Assembly (NCBI GenBank): GCA_024138025.1
Contig: JAMXBD010000817.1
Coordinates: forward strand, 1 to 64,000
Origin: Combretum micranthum
Lineage: Eukaryota; Streptophyta; Magnoliopsida; Myrtales; Combretaceae
Direction: 5' to 3'
DNA length: 64,000 bases
Positions within the stretch are counted from its first letter, which is position 1. Each line of letters starts with the position of its first letter. Positions 36,799 through 48,430 of the stretch are shown here, piece by piece. The notes under the pieces are model-generated. The model saw only the letters and a program-made list of their open reading frames with translations. It ran no database searches and was not told the DNA's origin. The translations under genes were made by a program, and so were the position numbers.

Positions 36799-37606
36799 AC
36801 AGAGTTATATGGTTGGGTTTGATATGCCTTATAGTGTAGCGGGTTCGGGTTCATATGACCTACCTAAAACTCGATCCGATTGCATCCCTAATTATATCTC
36901 ACATATTATACATATATATAATATAAATACTAATAAATTTTTATATATTCAAGATTGTACAAACTATGGTATAGCTCTGTTAGGAACTATTATAAAACCT
37001 ATAAAAATTTTATTGATATTTCTACATCAACCGGAGTATTTCCTCTTATTATTATAAAAATAAGGGTTTCTTTTTTCACCATTATAATAGAAGAGTAGGG
37101 AATCAAACTTAATACCTCTTACTTAAAAAACTAAGGAAATGTCATTACATTATAAAATAATAAAGATTTATTATAAATAATCATAAACAAAATCACATAA
37201 CAAATTAACACCAACACCCATAATAAAATAACTAGGATGAATAGTTACATCCCGCGTGTTAAATTTTTATTTACTCTTATCTATCATGCTGTGATCCACC
37301 AAGTGGCTCGTGGTATGGTCTAATGATTGTGCATTGAATATGTCTTTTTTTTTTTTTTCCTCTTCCCCATGTGCAGGACACGAGGTTGTTTGTTATGAGA
37401 GACCAAACCCAACAATGGGGATACACCGATTTGTGCTTGTGTTGTTTCGACAACTTGGAAGGCAGACAGTTTATGCTCCTGGGTGGCGTCAGAATTTCAA
37501 TACTAGAGACTTTGCTGAACTTTACAACCTAGGACCACCGGTGGCTGCAGTTTATTTCAACTGCCAGAGGGAGAGCGGCTGTGGTGGAAGGACAACCAGG
37601 CCATAG
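34260..37606 (+). CDS. FT: FLOWERING LOCUS T-type PEBP (florigen), 4 exons
   Basis: Exons are 34260-34484, 34729-34790, 36185-36225 and 37377-37606, all with GT...AG introns, giving 185 residues. Exon lengths 62 and 41 for exons 2 and 3 are those of Arabidopsis FT. FT proteins are mobile phosphatidylethanolamine-binding-fold proteins that act with 14-3-3 and the bZIP FD at the shoot tip to start flowering. Visible features are DPDAP (79-83), GIHR (124-127), Tyr93 and Gln148 (FT Tyr85 and Gln140, which separate FT from TFL1), Trp146, and segment [19 protein letters not shown] (136-153), identical to FT as I recall it. Arg70, Pro102, Phe109 and Arg138 match the known 14-3-3 contact residues. 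The start is the first ATG in frame. Oddities are a loop seven residues longer than in FT (about 34-42), Arg118 after CYE, and Pro163 in NLGPPV. It looks intact. Orthology to Hd3a rather than a paralogue is inference. Confidence 0.95.
34791..36184 (+). other. Intron 2 of the FT-type gene
   Basis: A 1394-base intron, donor GTGGGT and acceptor ATAG, mostly AT-rich. About 35700-35880 is a distinctly GC-richer island with CCA/CAC-rich words and no clear open frame. It could be a small insertion or a regulatory block, and I do not recognise it. Intron 1 (34485-34728) is a plain 244-base intron. Confidence 0.8.
36261..36890. mobile_element. hAT-like insertion in intron 3 of the FT-type gene
   Basis: The segment is flanked by ATTATATCT at 36252-36260 and 36891-36899, a hAT-size duplication (8 bp plus one chance match). 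Left end AAGAATGCAAGGCTCGG and complement of right end TAGGGATGCAATCGGATCG are imperfect inverted repeats of the AGGGATGCA type. The interior has two long A runs (about 36366-36403 and 36762-36795), each followed by CCTA and a GGGTTTGA-containing block, suggesting an internal duplication. There is no transposase. Translations of the A runs give meaningless poly-Phe frames. Confidence 0.8.
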
Positions 37607-38383
37607 CAATAATGCAATACATGGAATACCGGCACCTGTATTCATATATCTATAGGTAAATCTAAACACGACACTAGTAGTGTGGAAAGGTTTCCATATG
37701 AAGCTGATCTTATAGAGTCTCGTGTCTAGTTAGTCGTATTAATGTCAGATAAAATAAAAAGACAAGAAAGATTGTCCGGGTTTGAGAAAGATTTCAATAG
37801 GACTCACAGGTCATTTGGATTGATGATGAACGACATACGTTGGTACGTGGAAGAATTTTATCAATTTCCACTAATCAAGTCACGTGGCGTGTTACGAGTC
37901 TTAATTGTATCTTTTTTTCTTCTCCTGTAAACCCATTGGCATAAAAAAAAAGAAAAAAAAGATTATCAGTAATCCAGTATTAGTGGGTGTTACCTATTTA
38001 TTATGAAGTCCAACCAGTTGAGGCATGTTGTATTCTATGCGTAAAAATTATGTTTTATTTTCGTTTCATATATATTTTAGGTCTTTATTAACTCAGATTG
38101 TGTTCATGAATAAGGTAAAGATATTAAGATAACCCTTCCACGCTTTTATTAAATAAATGAACAAGTTATGTATGAATGAAGGAATGGATTTCTTATCTAA
38201 GAAAATGAAACCTCTAAGCCAAGGATTTCAATGAAATATATATATAATATATATATATAAATTAAATATGTTAAACTTTATGTTGAGAACACTAATTGAG
38301 ACCAATATCAACTGCTCTAAGTTCAATATTTTCAATTGAACAAGATTGAAGATAGGAACAATGTGCAAAAAACTAAACGACTC
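37607..38383 (+). other. 3' flank of the FT-type gene
   Basis: It holds the likely 3' UTR. An AATAAA at about 37750-37755 could be a polyadenylation signal. A TA-rich run lies at 38238-38262. No further coding is supported. Confidence 0.45.
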
Positions 38384-38673
38384 TTTTTTTTTTTGTCATT
38401 AAAAAAATGCGTAGTGGCTTCAACTCTGGTCACCATCACAGGAGACCATAGCTATCGTCTACTATATTTTGCAGTAAAGGTGAACAGAGCGACACCATAC
38501 CCAAAATTGGATGAGACAGGTGATCTACCAGCAGTGTCCTAATACTGATAAGGACCTATCATATGATTCCAGGCACAAAGGAGACACCTTTGCCTACAAC
38601 AAGAATTGATCCCATGACCACTACGGATCATGGACCGAAGCTTTACCACCCGAGCCAACATCTGCTGGCGAAT
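38384..38673 (-). mobile_element. tRNA-derived SINE
   Basis: On the minus strand the unit starts near CGCCAGCAGATG and has a polymerase III box A, TGGCTCGGGTGG (38646-38657). Box B-like GGGATCAATTC (38603-38613) follows about 33 bases later. It ends in an A run (T run on the + strand, 38384-38394). GACTC at 38379-38383 and 38674-38678 is a likely short target duplication. It lies about 0.8 kb past the FT-type stop codon, opposite in direction. The short + strand frame at 38563-38754 is a by-product of it. Confidence 0.75.
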
Positions 38674-39151
38674 GACTCATTAAATCTCAAAAAAAAAAAA
38701 AACACTTGGTACGGGAGTAAAGATTCATTAAGTGTAATGCATCACGCTATATGAAATAGTTAGTAGCGTATAAACACTGATAAAAAAATTTTAATGTTAG
38801 TAGTTCTATTAAAACTATGATCATTTGCATCACTTTGTTAAAAAACATTGGTATTTACCTGCTTGTCCATCAGATATGCAGTGCATAATGCTGATTGAAT
38901 CTTTTTCCTTAGTACTAGTATATCCAAAACTCTACTACCATTCGTGTTGAGTTCGAAACATCCCCTACTTGATAGTTTCCAATGAATTCATCGAAGAAAT
39001 CTTGAGGTTATAGAACCACCCATATTGGCTACAAATTAAACACTTTGAAAGGGTTTTGAATATGAGAGCTCGTATTAAAATACCAATCTTGATATGCTTA
39101 CAAAACCATTAAGCTTTGGCTCTAAGTTATCCTTCTAGATTCTTCAAATGT
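38674..39151. other. Intergenic sequence
   Basis: An A run (38690-38702) follows the SINE. I see nothing else. Confidence 0.4.
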
Positions 39152-39560
39152 CACATTTGGTGCGCATGAATGATTTGAAATGGAATGAATTGGATTGGAT
39201 TGGATTGGAATGGAAAGAGTATGAGAATGATAAATCCATTTCTATGTTTGGAAGATTATATGGAATGAAATGGCTAAAAAGTGTAATTGTAAAAAATGTC
39301 TTTAATACTAAATGCGAAATATGAATATATGATAAAATAAAAAACTAATTACACTACATATAATTAATAAAGGTGGAATGGAATTGCAATTCTGTCTCTC
39401 AAAGGCGGAATCGAATTCTCTTCAAAGTCGAAATCAAATTTTCCTTCAAACTCAAAATCATCGATTCCAAGGAATCGTGATTTTGGCTTCTAAAAACGCT
39501 TCCAAACATTAGGAATGGGAATGAAAGCCAGAATCGATCCATTCCTAAGTACCAAGTGTG
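39152..39560. mobile_element. MITE with CACAYTTGGT ends, 409 bp
   Basis: Left end CACATTTGGT and complement of right end CACACTTGGT match at nine of ten positions. Inside both, ATGGAATG-like words repeat, including a GGATT tandem run at 39190-39209. The interior CATTCC/GGAATG words make a foldback. No clear target duplication is present and no coding is seen. Confidence 0.65.
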
Positions 39561-41553
39561 CCATAAGGAAAATTGCAATAGCAATATTATTCGTCCTCTG
39601 AATAACAAAATAGGAGGCAAATTAAGATGTTTTATCAAATAGTTTTATGCTAATTTTGTGAAAAAAGAGTCTAAAAAATAAAGATTATTGAGGTTAGACT
39701 AGTATCTATACATCACTTACCCGAACATATGAGGTATTAATATTATTGAAATTTTTTATGTTTTTGAGAGTCTACATGCCATTAACATAGCCATTTGGAG
39801 ATTCTCAATGGCATCCTCTTAATCCAAACATGAGAAAATAAACATTGTTTGGACTGCTTTTGTGGCACCACATTCTAAGTAACATTCGCATCAAAACAAG
39901 CACAACGTAGCCAGCATATTCATAAGCATGTTTTATTTTCATTATTATTACTCCCTAAACCGTGAAATCTTACCTTTAAATTTTGATATTATTTATGTTT
40001 GATTTTCTTGATGCAATCTTATGGGGTTATTTTTCTTATTATTCCTTGTAAGATTACAGATAGGAAAATAACCCAATCCTTGCTAGGATATCCAAATCAT
40101 GGGATTGCATATGCAAATTATTGTGGGAGAAAATATGCAATTTGTATCATGCTTGGATATAAATTCATAGATTTCAATTATACTTATATACCATGTACAC
40201 CGATTAATCACGTATAGTATTATTAACATTTAAATGTATTATGGTTTTCATAAAACCTTAATAAATTCTTTTCTTCAATATCACTTACTTACTAATTGTT
40301 AATCTACTTGATATATTAGTATCGGTAAATTTCTTTTGTTTTTTCAACTTATTTGAATGAATAAAACAAGTGCTATCCACCTTAGGAAAGTGAAAGGTTC
40401 TAAAGTAGCTAGCGTACAATAAAATGTAATGGGGGACGAGAATTTCCTAGCTTTTTGTCGCCATTGGCATACTTCTGAAGTTTGTCGTGTCCACTTGCGC
40501 CGGAAGATTCCTTTTTTCGTTCCTTACAACGTTCGACGAACAAAAGAAATGAAGTTAATATACGAAGAGATTCTTCAGGTCCCTATCAAAAGTAAACTTC
40601 CCTAGGAAGCCACATATTTTACAAGTAGGGCCAAGTGGTTTGATGTATATCCAGCCCAACTTTGGTTGACATATCTTGAAGTCCAACTCCTACTCAAAGT
40701 CTTACCGTAAAATATTTGCTTGTCAGGATGTGGAACATGGTGAACTTGAATAGTACAGGACTGTATCATCATTAATTGTATAATTAAATTGGTTATAGAA
40801 ATATTAGTATAAAAAAATATAAAGATTTTGATTATGATTGGAATAGATCTGAATTATTTAATAATGTGATAGAATCCATCCCATTACAACTACTATGATA
40901 AGATCATATAACTTTTCATGAAAGATGCAGTGTATTAATCTTTTCTTTCATTTGCCTACAAAAGACGTGTTCTTTTCTATATATTTTTCAAAGATATTGC
41001 CTAACGGTACTACATAACAATAAAAAAGAGTCAATCCTAAATCCCAATCCGATTAGAAGCCAATTCTAATATTAGGAGGTTTTGGTTTCAAAATTGTGGA
41101 ACCAAGATCAGTCCAGTTTAGGGTATAAGACCGGGTCCAACAAACGGAGAAGTCCCTCGATGTTGCTTTGAGCCTGACCAACTACTCTAATTTGTTTTTT
41201 AAAGGATTAATGTTAAATTTGGTACTTATAGTTTGCTCAAATGTGTAATTAAACACTTGAATTTCTGAATAGTCAATTTGATACATAATTGAATTTTTTA
41301 AGTAAGCTGATGCTGCATGGATTAACATCGTTAGCGGATGTGGCACTTCTAACGTATAGAAACATGTCATTGTCATATGATGTGACATTTTATTATTGTT
41401 TTTATTTATTTTATCACGTGATTATTTTTTTAGTTATTGTTACTATTATAATGAGTATTATTTTTATAAGAATATAAATAAAGATCTTGGTCTTGATTGG
41501 GTAAACTTTTAATAAAATAAAAAGCCAAGGATATTTTATCAAAATATTTTGCT
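39561..41553. other. Intergenic sequence
   Basis: No gene is recognised. 40430-40620 is a slightly GC-richer block without an open frame of note. 41190-41380 resembles the edge of a MITE (TTAAATTTGGTACTTATAG) without a matching partner. It ends in the GCT copy flanking the CACTA-like element. Confidence 0.4.
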
Positions 41554-42869
41554 TACTATAACAAATTTGATATTTAGCTACCATCATAATTGATAGCAAA
41601 AATGTTAATATTGGTAGTCAAAAATATTAGCTACCAATTGTACTGGGAGTTTGCAAAGGGTAGGTTACCAATTTTTATTTGATAGCAAAATGTCGTCTAT
41701 TTTCAACAAAAATTTGGTGGCAAAAAGCATTATAAAAAGGTGGTAAATGATGACATATGGTAGCTAAAAGTTGTGTTATTAGCTACCAAGTATGATTTGG
41801 TAGTGAACACTTATGTCTTTTGCAACCAAATTTGGTGGTTTAAACCATTATAAATTGGTATTATATAATAACATTTTTGGTAGCCAAAATAAAAAATTAA
41901 CTCCAAAAGATGATTTGGCTGCAAAAAGTCATATCTTTTCATTCTAGACTTTAATAACCAAAAGAATTATCAACTACTAAATTGAGAGCTAAAAGTCTTG
42001 TTATTTTGCTATCAAAAATTATTTGACTATTAAATATACGTTAATTAGCTACCATTATTTCACTTGATAAAGAAAATTGTCTCTTTTGTTTTTATTAATA
42101 TATTCATAATGTTATTATATGCCTTGTTTAAAAAAAATTATATAAATTAGTATTTTATTCATTTATATAAATATGTTGCACACAATTATCTAATAAAAAA
42201 AATTCAGCATAAACTGAATTAAAGAATAAAGAACTCCATAAATAAACATAACTTATAAATATAACTCAATTTCCAATAACTAAGCAAATATACTTTTAAC
42301 TTAAATATTAAATATAAGTTTCCAAATTAATAATGAAGTTTTTAGTTCATAATTTGGTGAACTATAAAACTTGAAAAAAAAAGTACAAAAAGGAGGGAGC
42401 TTCTACGATCTGTCGACGGACTCTCTAGTCAACTATCTAATTATTTAAATAAATGTGATGATTAGAATATTAACTATTATAATTGTTCAATCACGATTGG
42501 ATATGGTGTGAGCCATTAGATAGTGATGGGACTAGCCCCGTCAAAATTAATGACGAGACAATAGAATTTTCCCAAAAACAACGATATAGATATCTCATTC
42601 CTAAACTTGACATTGATGGGATCATATAATCTTAGCATTTCCATAAATTTCCAAATGAAAAAAATAAAGAAAAACAATATTCAAACTTTACTATATGATC
42701 AAATATTTAATGTTGAAATCTCCATTAGTGAGTACCTTTAGTGTTTAGCATAGCTCATAAATAATGCACAGAAATGATTTATTTAGTGTTATCGAACAGT
42801 AGTATCACAATATAGCCTTTGTGTCTAATACTAACGAATAGTATTAGTAAAAATTTAAAAAAAAAAATT

Positions 42870-42980
42870 ACTAGTCTTGAGACCTAATGGTATTTGGTTT
42901 CGGTCCTCCTCTTCAAGGTATCAAGTTCGATTCCTCGCATTGTAATGGCCCTAGTGGCCGTAATATTATAACAAAAAAAA
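42870..42980 (+). mobile_element. tRNA-derived SINE fragment inside the CACTA element
   Basis: Box A-like GAGACCTAATGG (42879-42890) and box B AAGTTCGATTCC (42923-42934) are spaced as in tRNA genes, followed by about 40 bases and an A run (42972-42979) with an ACAAAAACAAAAAC tail. There is no tRNA cloverleaf, so it is a SINE head and not a functional tRNA. The short length suggests truncation. Confidence 0.65.
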
Positions 42981-44099
42981 TTACAAAACAAAAACAAAAA
43001 CAAAAAGATTTTTAGCCTTTAATGTATAGTGTAATAGCTAAGCAGTAGGTTTAACATTTAATATAGACATCTCTATTATCATTCACCCATTGACTAAAAA
43101 CATGATTAATTACTAGGTAATAATACTACTTGACACTGATTAAATGAACATAAATAATTATAAAATTTAGTCTATTTATCCACATGTAAAAGTCATAGAT
43201 GCTAAAATGAATAAATAAACAATTATTATTTATTTTCAGATGCAAGCACAAGCTTTAAATGAAAAGGGAAAAATGTTTTAGAATTAAATGAAAAATAAAG
43301 AAAGTGAAGAGGGGAAGAAAGAAGATGCACTTACAAAGAAGGAAGGTGATCACTATGTGTGAGGATGATATTAATCACTTGTTTACCCTTGCAGACCCAA
43401 TCATGGGCACCCTTTTCCCCTAAGATAAGATCCATTGAAATTGAATTGCATTTTGCACCACACATATTTAAAAAAGAAGATAACTTTATGTTAGGTTCCA
43501 AAAGAGAATAATTAAAGATTCTAAGATATAAATAAATATTAGTCAATGAAAATATTTTCAAATTAGATAGCACGTAATAGTTTAAGATAATCAACTTGAC
43601 ATAATAATTTATAACAAAATATCATTACATATAAAACCCTAACTTTATATGCATTCACCTAATCAGATGAAAATTGATTTCAAGGGGTTATAAGTAAATC
43701 AAAACGCTTACTTTTGAATGATTGATAAGATTTAATTTCCATTAAACCTGGTTCTGCTTGGAATTAAATTTGCCTGTACATCTTGAAGTCTAGAATGTTT
43801 GACATCTATAATAATAGAAAAGACGAGAAAAACAAGAGATGAAGTGAAGAAAGAAAGAGACAGAGTGAAAGAGATAAGAAGGAGAGAGATACATCTAGGT
43901 TTTCAAGAAATAAAAAAGTAATAGATTTGCCTTCAAATTTTTTTAATTAAAAATTACCTTTACCCATGATCTCTAACTGGAACAAATTAAAAATTACCTA
44001 TATTTGCAATATTATGACTACATAACTCATTGTTATGTTAGAGAGAGACAAAAAAACATCTCAATCATTTCATAGCAAATAATTGATGTCATTGTTGTG

Positions 44100-44880
44100 C
44101 ACACAATCAATATATATATATATATTATATATCTAACAAATTAATGACATATATATGTAGTCAATGTACATATGTTGCAGCATTTATGCATATGGTACAT
44201 ATAACATATATATTTATTATATATAAATATAGCCTATATAACATATTGTTTTGTTGCTTTTGTTAAATATATAATCTATATATTATATATGCATATATCT
44301 ATAAATGCATTGTATATAGCAAATATATAACCTATATATATGTACAATATACATGTAATAGTGATATGTATACATATAACCAATACAATGTGCATACATA
44401 ATATGCATGTAATTCTACGTTAGATAAAAAGAATTTGATAGACAATGGAAGAATGTGCTATATATATACATGTACATTAACACATATTATGCTTATAAAA
44501 TGCTAGATACAAATACTATATATTTGTAGTATATATTAAATAGATATATATAACCGATATAACATGTACATAACACATATATAAGGTTGTAACAGATAAT
44601 ATATATATATATATAACCGATATAACATGTACATAACACATATATAAGATTGTAACATATAATATATAATATCTTTCATCCATATGTTACATATATAATA
44701 TAAACAGCACATGCGCACATATTATCTATTAAATAGATATTATACATATATAACACATTGATAATATATATTTCTATGTTATGCATATAAATATTATTTA
44801 TTTATATTATTAAATATATTATGTACTATATGTTATATATATATGTATGTATAACTTATATTATGTATATATAAATATAC
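44100..44880. repeat. TA/CATA-rich low-complexity block with a 63-bp tandem duplication
   Basis: Nearly 800 bases are made of ATATA, ACATATA and TGTACATA words. Within it 44551-44594 (starting TAACCGATATAACATG) is repeated at 44614-44657 with a single difference, a 63-base period. It is probably an expansion inside the CACTA-like element. Confidence 0.85.
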
Positions 44881-45594
44881 ATGTACCATAAGAAGTAAAA
44901 CTGTGTTTTATACGTTAGGGCTTCAATGTAGTTCACGTTTTTTTACAAAAAGTGTTCACATGCATTTCAATTCTCAAGGATTAGAAGTATGTCTCATACT
45001 TCAAGTTTAGTGTGCGAGTCTTACTTTCTTTCTTTATTAAATTGCTTCTATAGGAATTTTTACACTCCAGGATTGTTCTACCTATAATTCAGTATTAAAT
45101 TGATTATAGAGGATTAATGTAAAAAGAATATTAAGGGTTCGATCATAGTTTGAATAAGTTTGAGTCATTTAATGATCATAGGGAACTAGTCTCATTATAA
45201 AAAGTAACTAACCATAAAATTTTCTTGCTTCTAATAATGGAAGAAGGAATATAAATTGAAATCCCAATTTTATATCCACTCGATACTTGCATACTAAATA
45301 TGCTATAAAACGAGTAACTAAAGAATTAGACACCATTCTATTTTGGTAGCCATTTTTATTAATTTAAGAATTTATTTATAAAAAGAGTTTTGGCTACCAA
45401 CTTTGAGAATTGATAGTCAAATGTATAATATTTAGTCATGAAATCATTAATTTGGTAGGCTAAGATTTTTCCTCAAACCCCTCCCTTAAAATTTTCCTCC
45501 TAGAATATTGGCTATGAATGATTAATTTGGTAGCTAAAGGCAATGTTATGCTACCAAAATATATGGTTAGCTAAAGGTCACATTTGTTGTAGTA

Positions 45595-46459
45595 GCTACT
45601 AGCTAGAGATAAGGATGATGCCATTGACTCGTTCATTCAAATCAAATCTTGAAATGGATGGTTTAAATGAGATGAGCCATGGAGCTGTTGTCCGTGATCA
45701 TGAAATGATGAACATTGTAGCACATGGAGAGATAGGTGCAATTTTTGTTATAATAACATATGGCTACAAATATCGAAGGTAAGTAGAAGAAAGAGAGAGA
45801 GAGAGAGAGAATTGATTGATCTAAAATTTTTATAATGCAGTTTGGTTTACAGTTAGGTTTGGATTAAGTACGTCGATTTGCATTTTGATTCAAGTTAACC
45901 AATTGGTCTAACTCATTTTAACAAAACGAATCAAACTGGCATGGAGACATTGTACCATTTATCCTATCCTATAAAAGTATGTTGTAAAAAACCATAATCA
46001 AATTTTATCAATTATTATAATATAAGGGATTTCAGTATCTACTCACCCTTTTACAATCTTGAAGATCCAACATATGACCATATCTCTTCTCTTGGGATTT
46101 CATCATTGAACTTTACATTACCTTGAAGTTAATAATTGTTGTTTCAAATATTAATCATTTTATTATATATGAAGAAACTAATATATATGTCGTATTCCAC
46201 CGATTTGGGTTTCTACTTATATATCATATTTGAAAAACAAGATGTGATGTCCTGTTAAAGTTAAGGATGAGACTAAATTACAAGTTTTTGAACTTAAAAA
46301 ACTCATTTCAGCCTTACAATATCTCATATATGAATTTCACCACCCTCTTTCTACATTTACATGTAATCAACTACCATCGGGGTTGCACTGCTTCTTGGTT
46401 TGTGTGATCTCAGATCGAACCTTTCAAAATTATAAAATGCTAAAAGTTCCAATTAACTT
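45595..46459. other. Intergenic sequence with a GA tract
   Basis: A GA dinucleotide run lies at 45792-45810. No gene is recognised. Confidence 0.45.
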
Positions 46460-47984
46460 CGGTCATAACATTTAAGGCAAGTGCACCTACCAAAGTAGCA
46501 TAAAAACAATTAAATTATATTTCAAGGGATTATTAGCACCTAGCATACTTATTTTCGTCTATTATGTAGCCTCAAAATTCACAAATGCATTACATACATG
46601 GTATCAACAAACTAGCTACTTATGTACAAGATTTAACTACTTATATACATGTTTTAAGTCATCTTAAAAGAAGATAAGTTTAAATTGCAAAGAATGGCTT
46701 AGATCTTGTTTCGCCAAATCCTTATTATGTAATCTCATATAATAATCTCAATGAGATTTTTGTTAAATTTCTTGTACTATCGAATTCACGAAAATATATC
46801 AATACCTCTCTCGAGTGTCACTAATGTCCAAACCAAAGCAAACAACTAGAATCTCTTCTTAGCCATTAGCAAGTTAGATTTACATTAAGAACAAGAATCA
46901 TTTTATTAGCAATCATGTTTCATGAAAAATCAACCAAGTGTTAGAAGGATTTCATGCTATCTCTAGATGTTATGAGCAATCCTCATTAATAGCTTTAGTC
47001 TATTCTATTCAATTGAAATATGACATGATAAAGCATGATTTCTCAATCTATTCAACTAAAATCCGACATGAATTTATATAGTGCATGCACATAAATCTAA
47101 GAAAATGTAGCTCAAGTTATTAATTACAAGTGTTCAGCAAATATTTCAATAAATTCACAAATAAAATCACATGAATTGGATCCACAAAATCTAAGTAGAC
47201 ATCAAGTATTTCTCCATAATATTAAACAATGAAGCATGAATTTAGAGAAATAACGAAAAATTATGATAGAAAACACCTATAAGTATAGAAGTCCTTGCAA
47301 TTGAATCCAAATTAGCTCTTAAATTAACCTAGAATCGTCGAACCCTAGCAAGCAGAAGTTCTCTAACTATAATTCTCTCTCTAAGTTGGTTATGGTATTG
47401 AAAGTGTGTATGGATGTTCACAATGTGTCAACCTATTCTCTACACTCTACTACTGTACATGCATTTCTATTTGTAACAAACTATTAATAAATAATTATTA
47501 CAATGCTAACAGGGCAAAACTATGTAACAAACTCTAAAACAAAATCTCATGCATGTATCAAGGGTCCATTCACAAGTGCAATCGTGGGCATGTTCTAATT
47601 GTGATTGAATCTAACTTGCATTTCATCCTTCTTTATTTCTGGCATAATGTTAACCGCACGTGCTATTCAGGTCATGGTTGAGTCTATTTCCTCAACTTCA
47701 AGCTTTATCTTCCTTTCAATCACAAGCATGGTTTGGATAGTTCAATAATGATCACAGGGTGCAACCGCAGGTCAATTAAGATTGGGATTCCCTGTTTTGT
47801 TGTTTTAGTTCTAAGTCTTGGTCAAATCATCTCAATCCTTCTTTTAAGCTCGATTGAAATAAAAATAACAACTTAAGCAATAAATGCCCATTTTATGATG
47901 ATTTCAACAATTAAATCAATAAAACAAGCACAAATCCCCTTTATTTGAATTGAGTGAATTCAAGTTTTTAAAATTCCCCCACAC
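46460..47984 (-). repeat. Athila-type 3' end: polypurine tract and LTR remnant
   Basis: On the minus strand 48010-47972 reads GCTTGAGGACAAGTAGAGC then AAGTGTGGGGGAATT, the signature found just before the 3' LTR of many Athila-type elements (polypurine tract about 47972-47984). The following LTR-like sequence runs left to about 46460, where GGTAGGTGCACTTGCC (complement of 46481-46496) matches the kind of block seen at 3850-3880. Internal genes of this copy are not visible to the right. Confidence 0.65.
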
Positions 47985-48096
47985 TTAAGCTCTACTTGTC
48001 CTCAAGCAAATAATTAACCAAAGCAAGGACAAGAACAAAAGCAAAACTTTCAAAATAGGAAAATAAGTCATAAATGGTACTTGACAAAATTTAACT

Positions 48097-48430
48097 AGGT
48101 AAATTACACCAGAATATCACAACATTTGAGGATAAGTTCATTTGAGGTTACAACATTTTAAGTAATTAAAAAAAATTATAATGTTTAGAGAAACGTGTTA
48201 ATTGAGGTCACTATTGACATGTGTCAATAGAAGAAATATTTAAAATTATCAATGGTAACCTCAATTGACCAATTTCTATAAATGTTGTGATATCCTTTTA
48301 ACCACTTAAAATGTTATGACTTAAAGGAACTTATTCCCAAAATACAGTAACCTCTTTTTTACCACTCGAAACGTTGTGATCTCAAATGAACTTATACCTA
48401 AATTCTATAACCATCCGATGTAATTTACCC
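48097..48430. mobile_element. Foldback MITE with 10-bp target duplication
   Basis: The 334-bp unit starts AGGTAAATTAC and ends GTAATTTACCC, and is flanked by AAATTTAACT at 48087-48096 and 48431-48440. The inverted similarity extends about 75 bases from each end, with shared TAAGTTCATTTGAG. A 9-10 bp duplication is typical of Mutator-like elements, so a MULE-type MITE is the best guess. The short frame at 48386-48589 is not a gene. Confidence 0.85.

Larger units (their letters stand above)
41554..45594. mobile_element. CACTA-like (En/Spm) non-autonomous element, 4.04 kb
   Basis: Left end TACTATAACAAATTTGA and complement of right end TACTACAACAAATGTGA match at 15 of 17 positions and are flanked by a 3-bp duplication GCT (41551-41553 and 45595-45597). 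Many subterminal copies of GGTAGCTAAA and variants lie within about 450 bases of the left end and 250 of the right, as in CACTA elements. Both ends read TACTA rather than CACTA. No transposase domain is visible. The longest interior frame (43331-43594, minus) matches nothing I know. It contains a SINE head and an AT-rich repeat block. Confidence 0.8.

Noticed and set aside
36278..36854. Two minus-strand open frames with poly-Phe
   Set aside because: They are translations of long A runs inside the intron 3 transposon, not genes.
42879..42934. Functional tRNA gene
   Set aside because: A and B boxes are present but no cloverleaf stems form and an A-rich tail follows, so a SINE head is the better reading.
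43331..43594. Minus-strand frame as a CACTA transposase piece
   Set aside because: It shows no transposase motif. The sequence is too short and AT-rich to support this.
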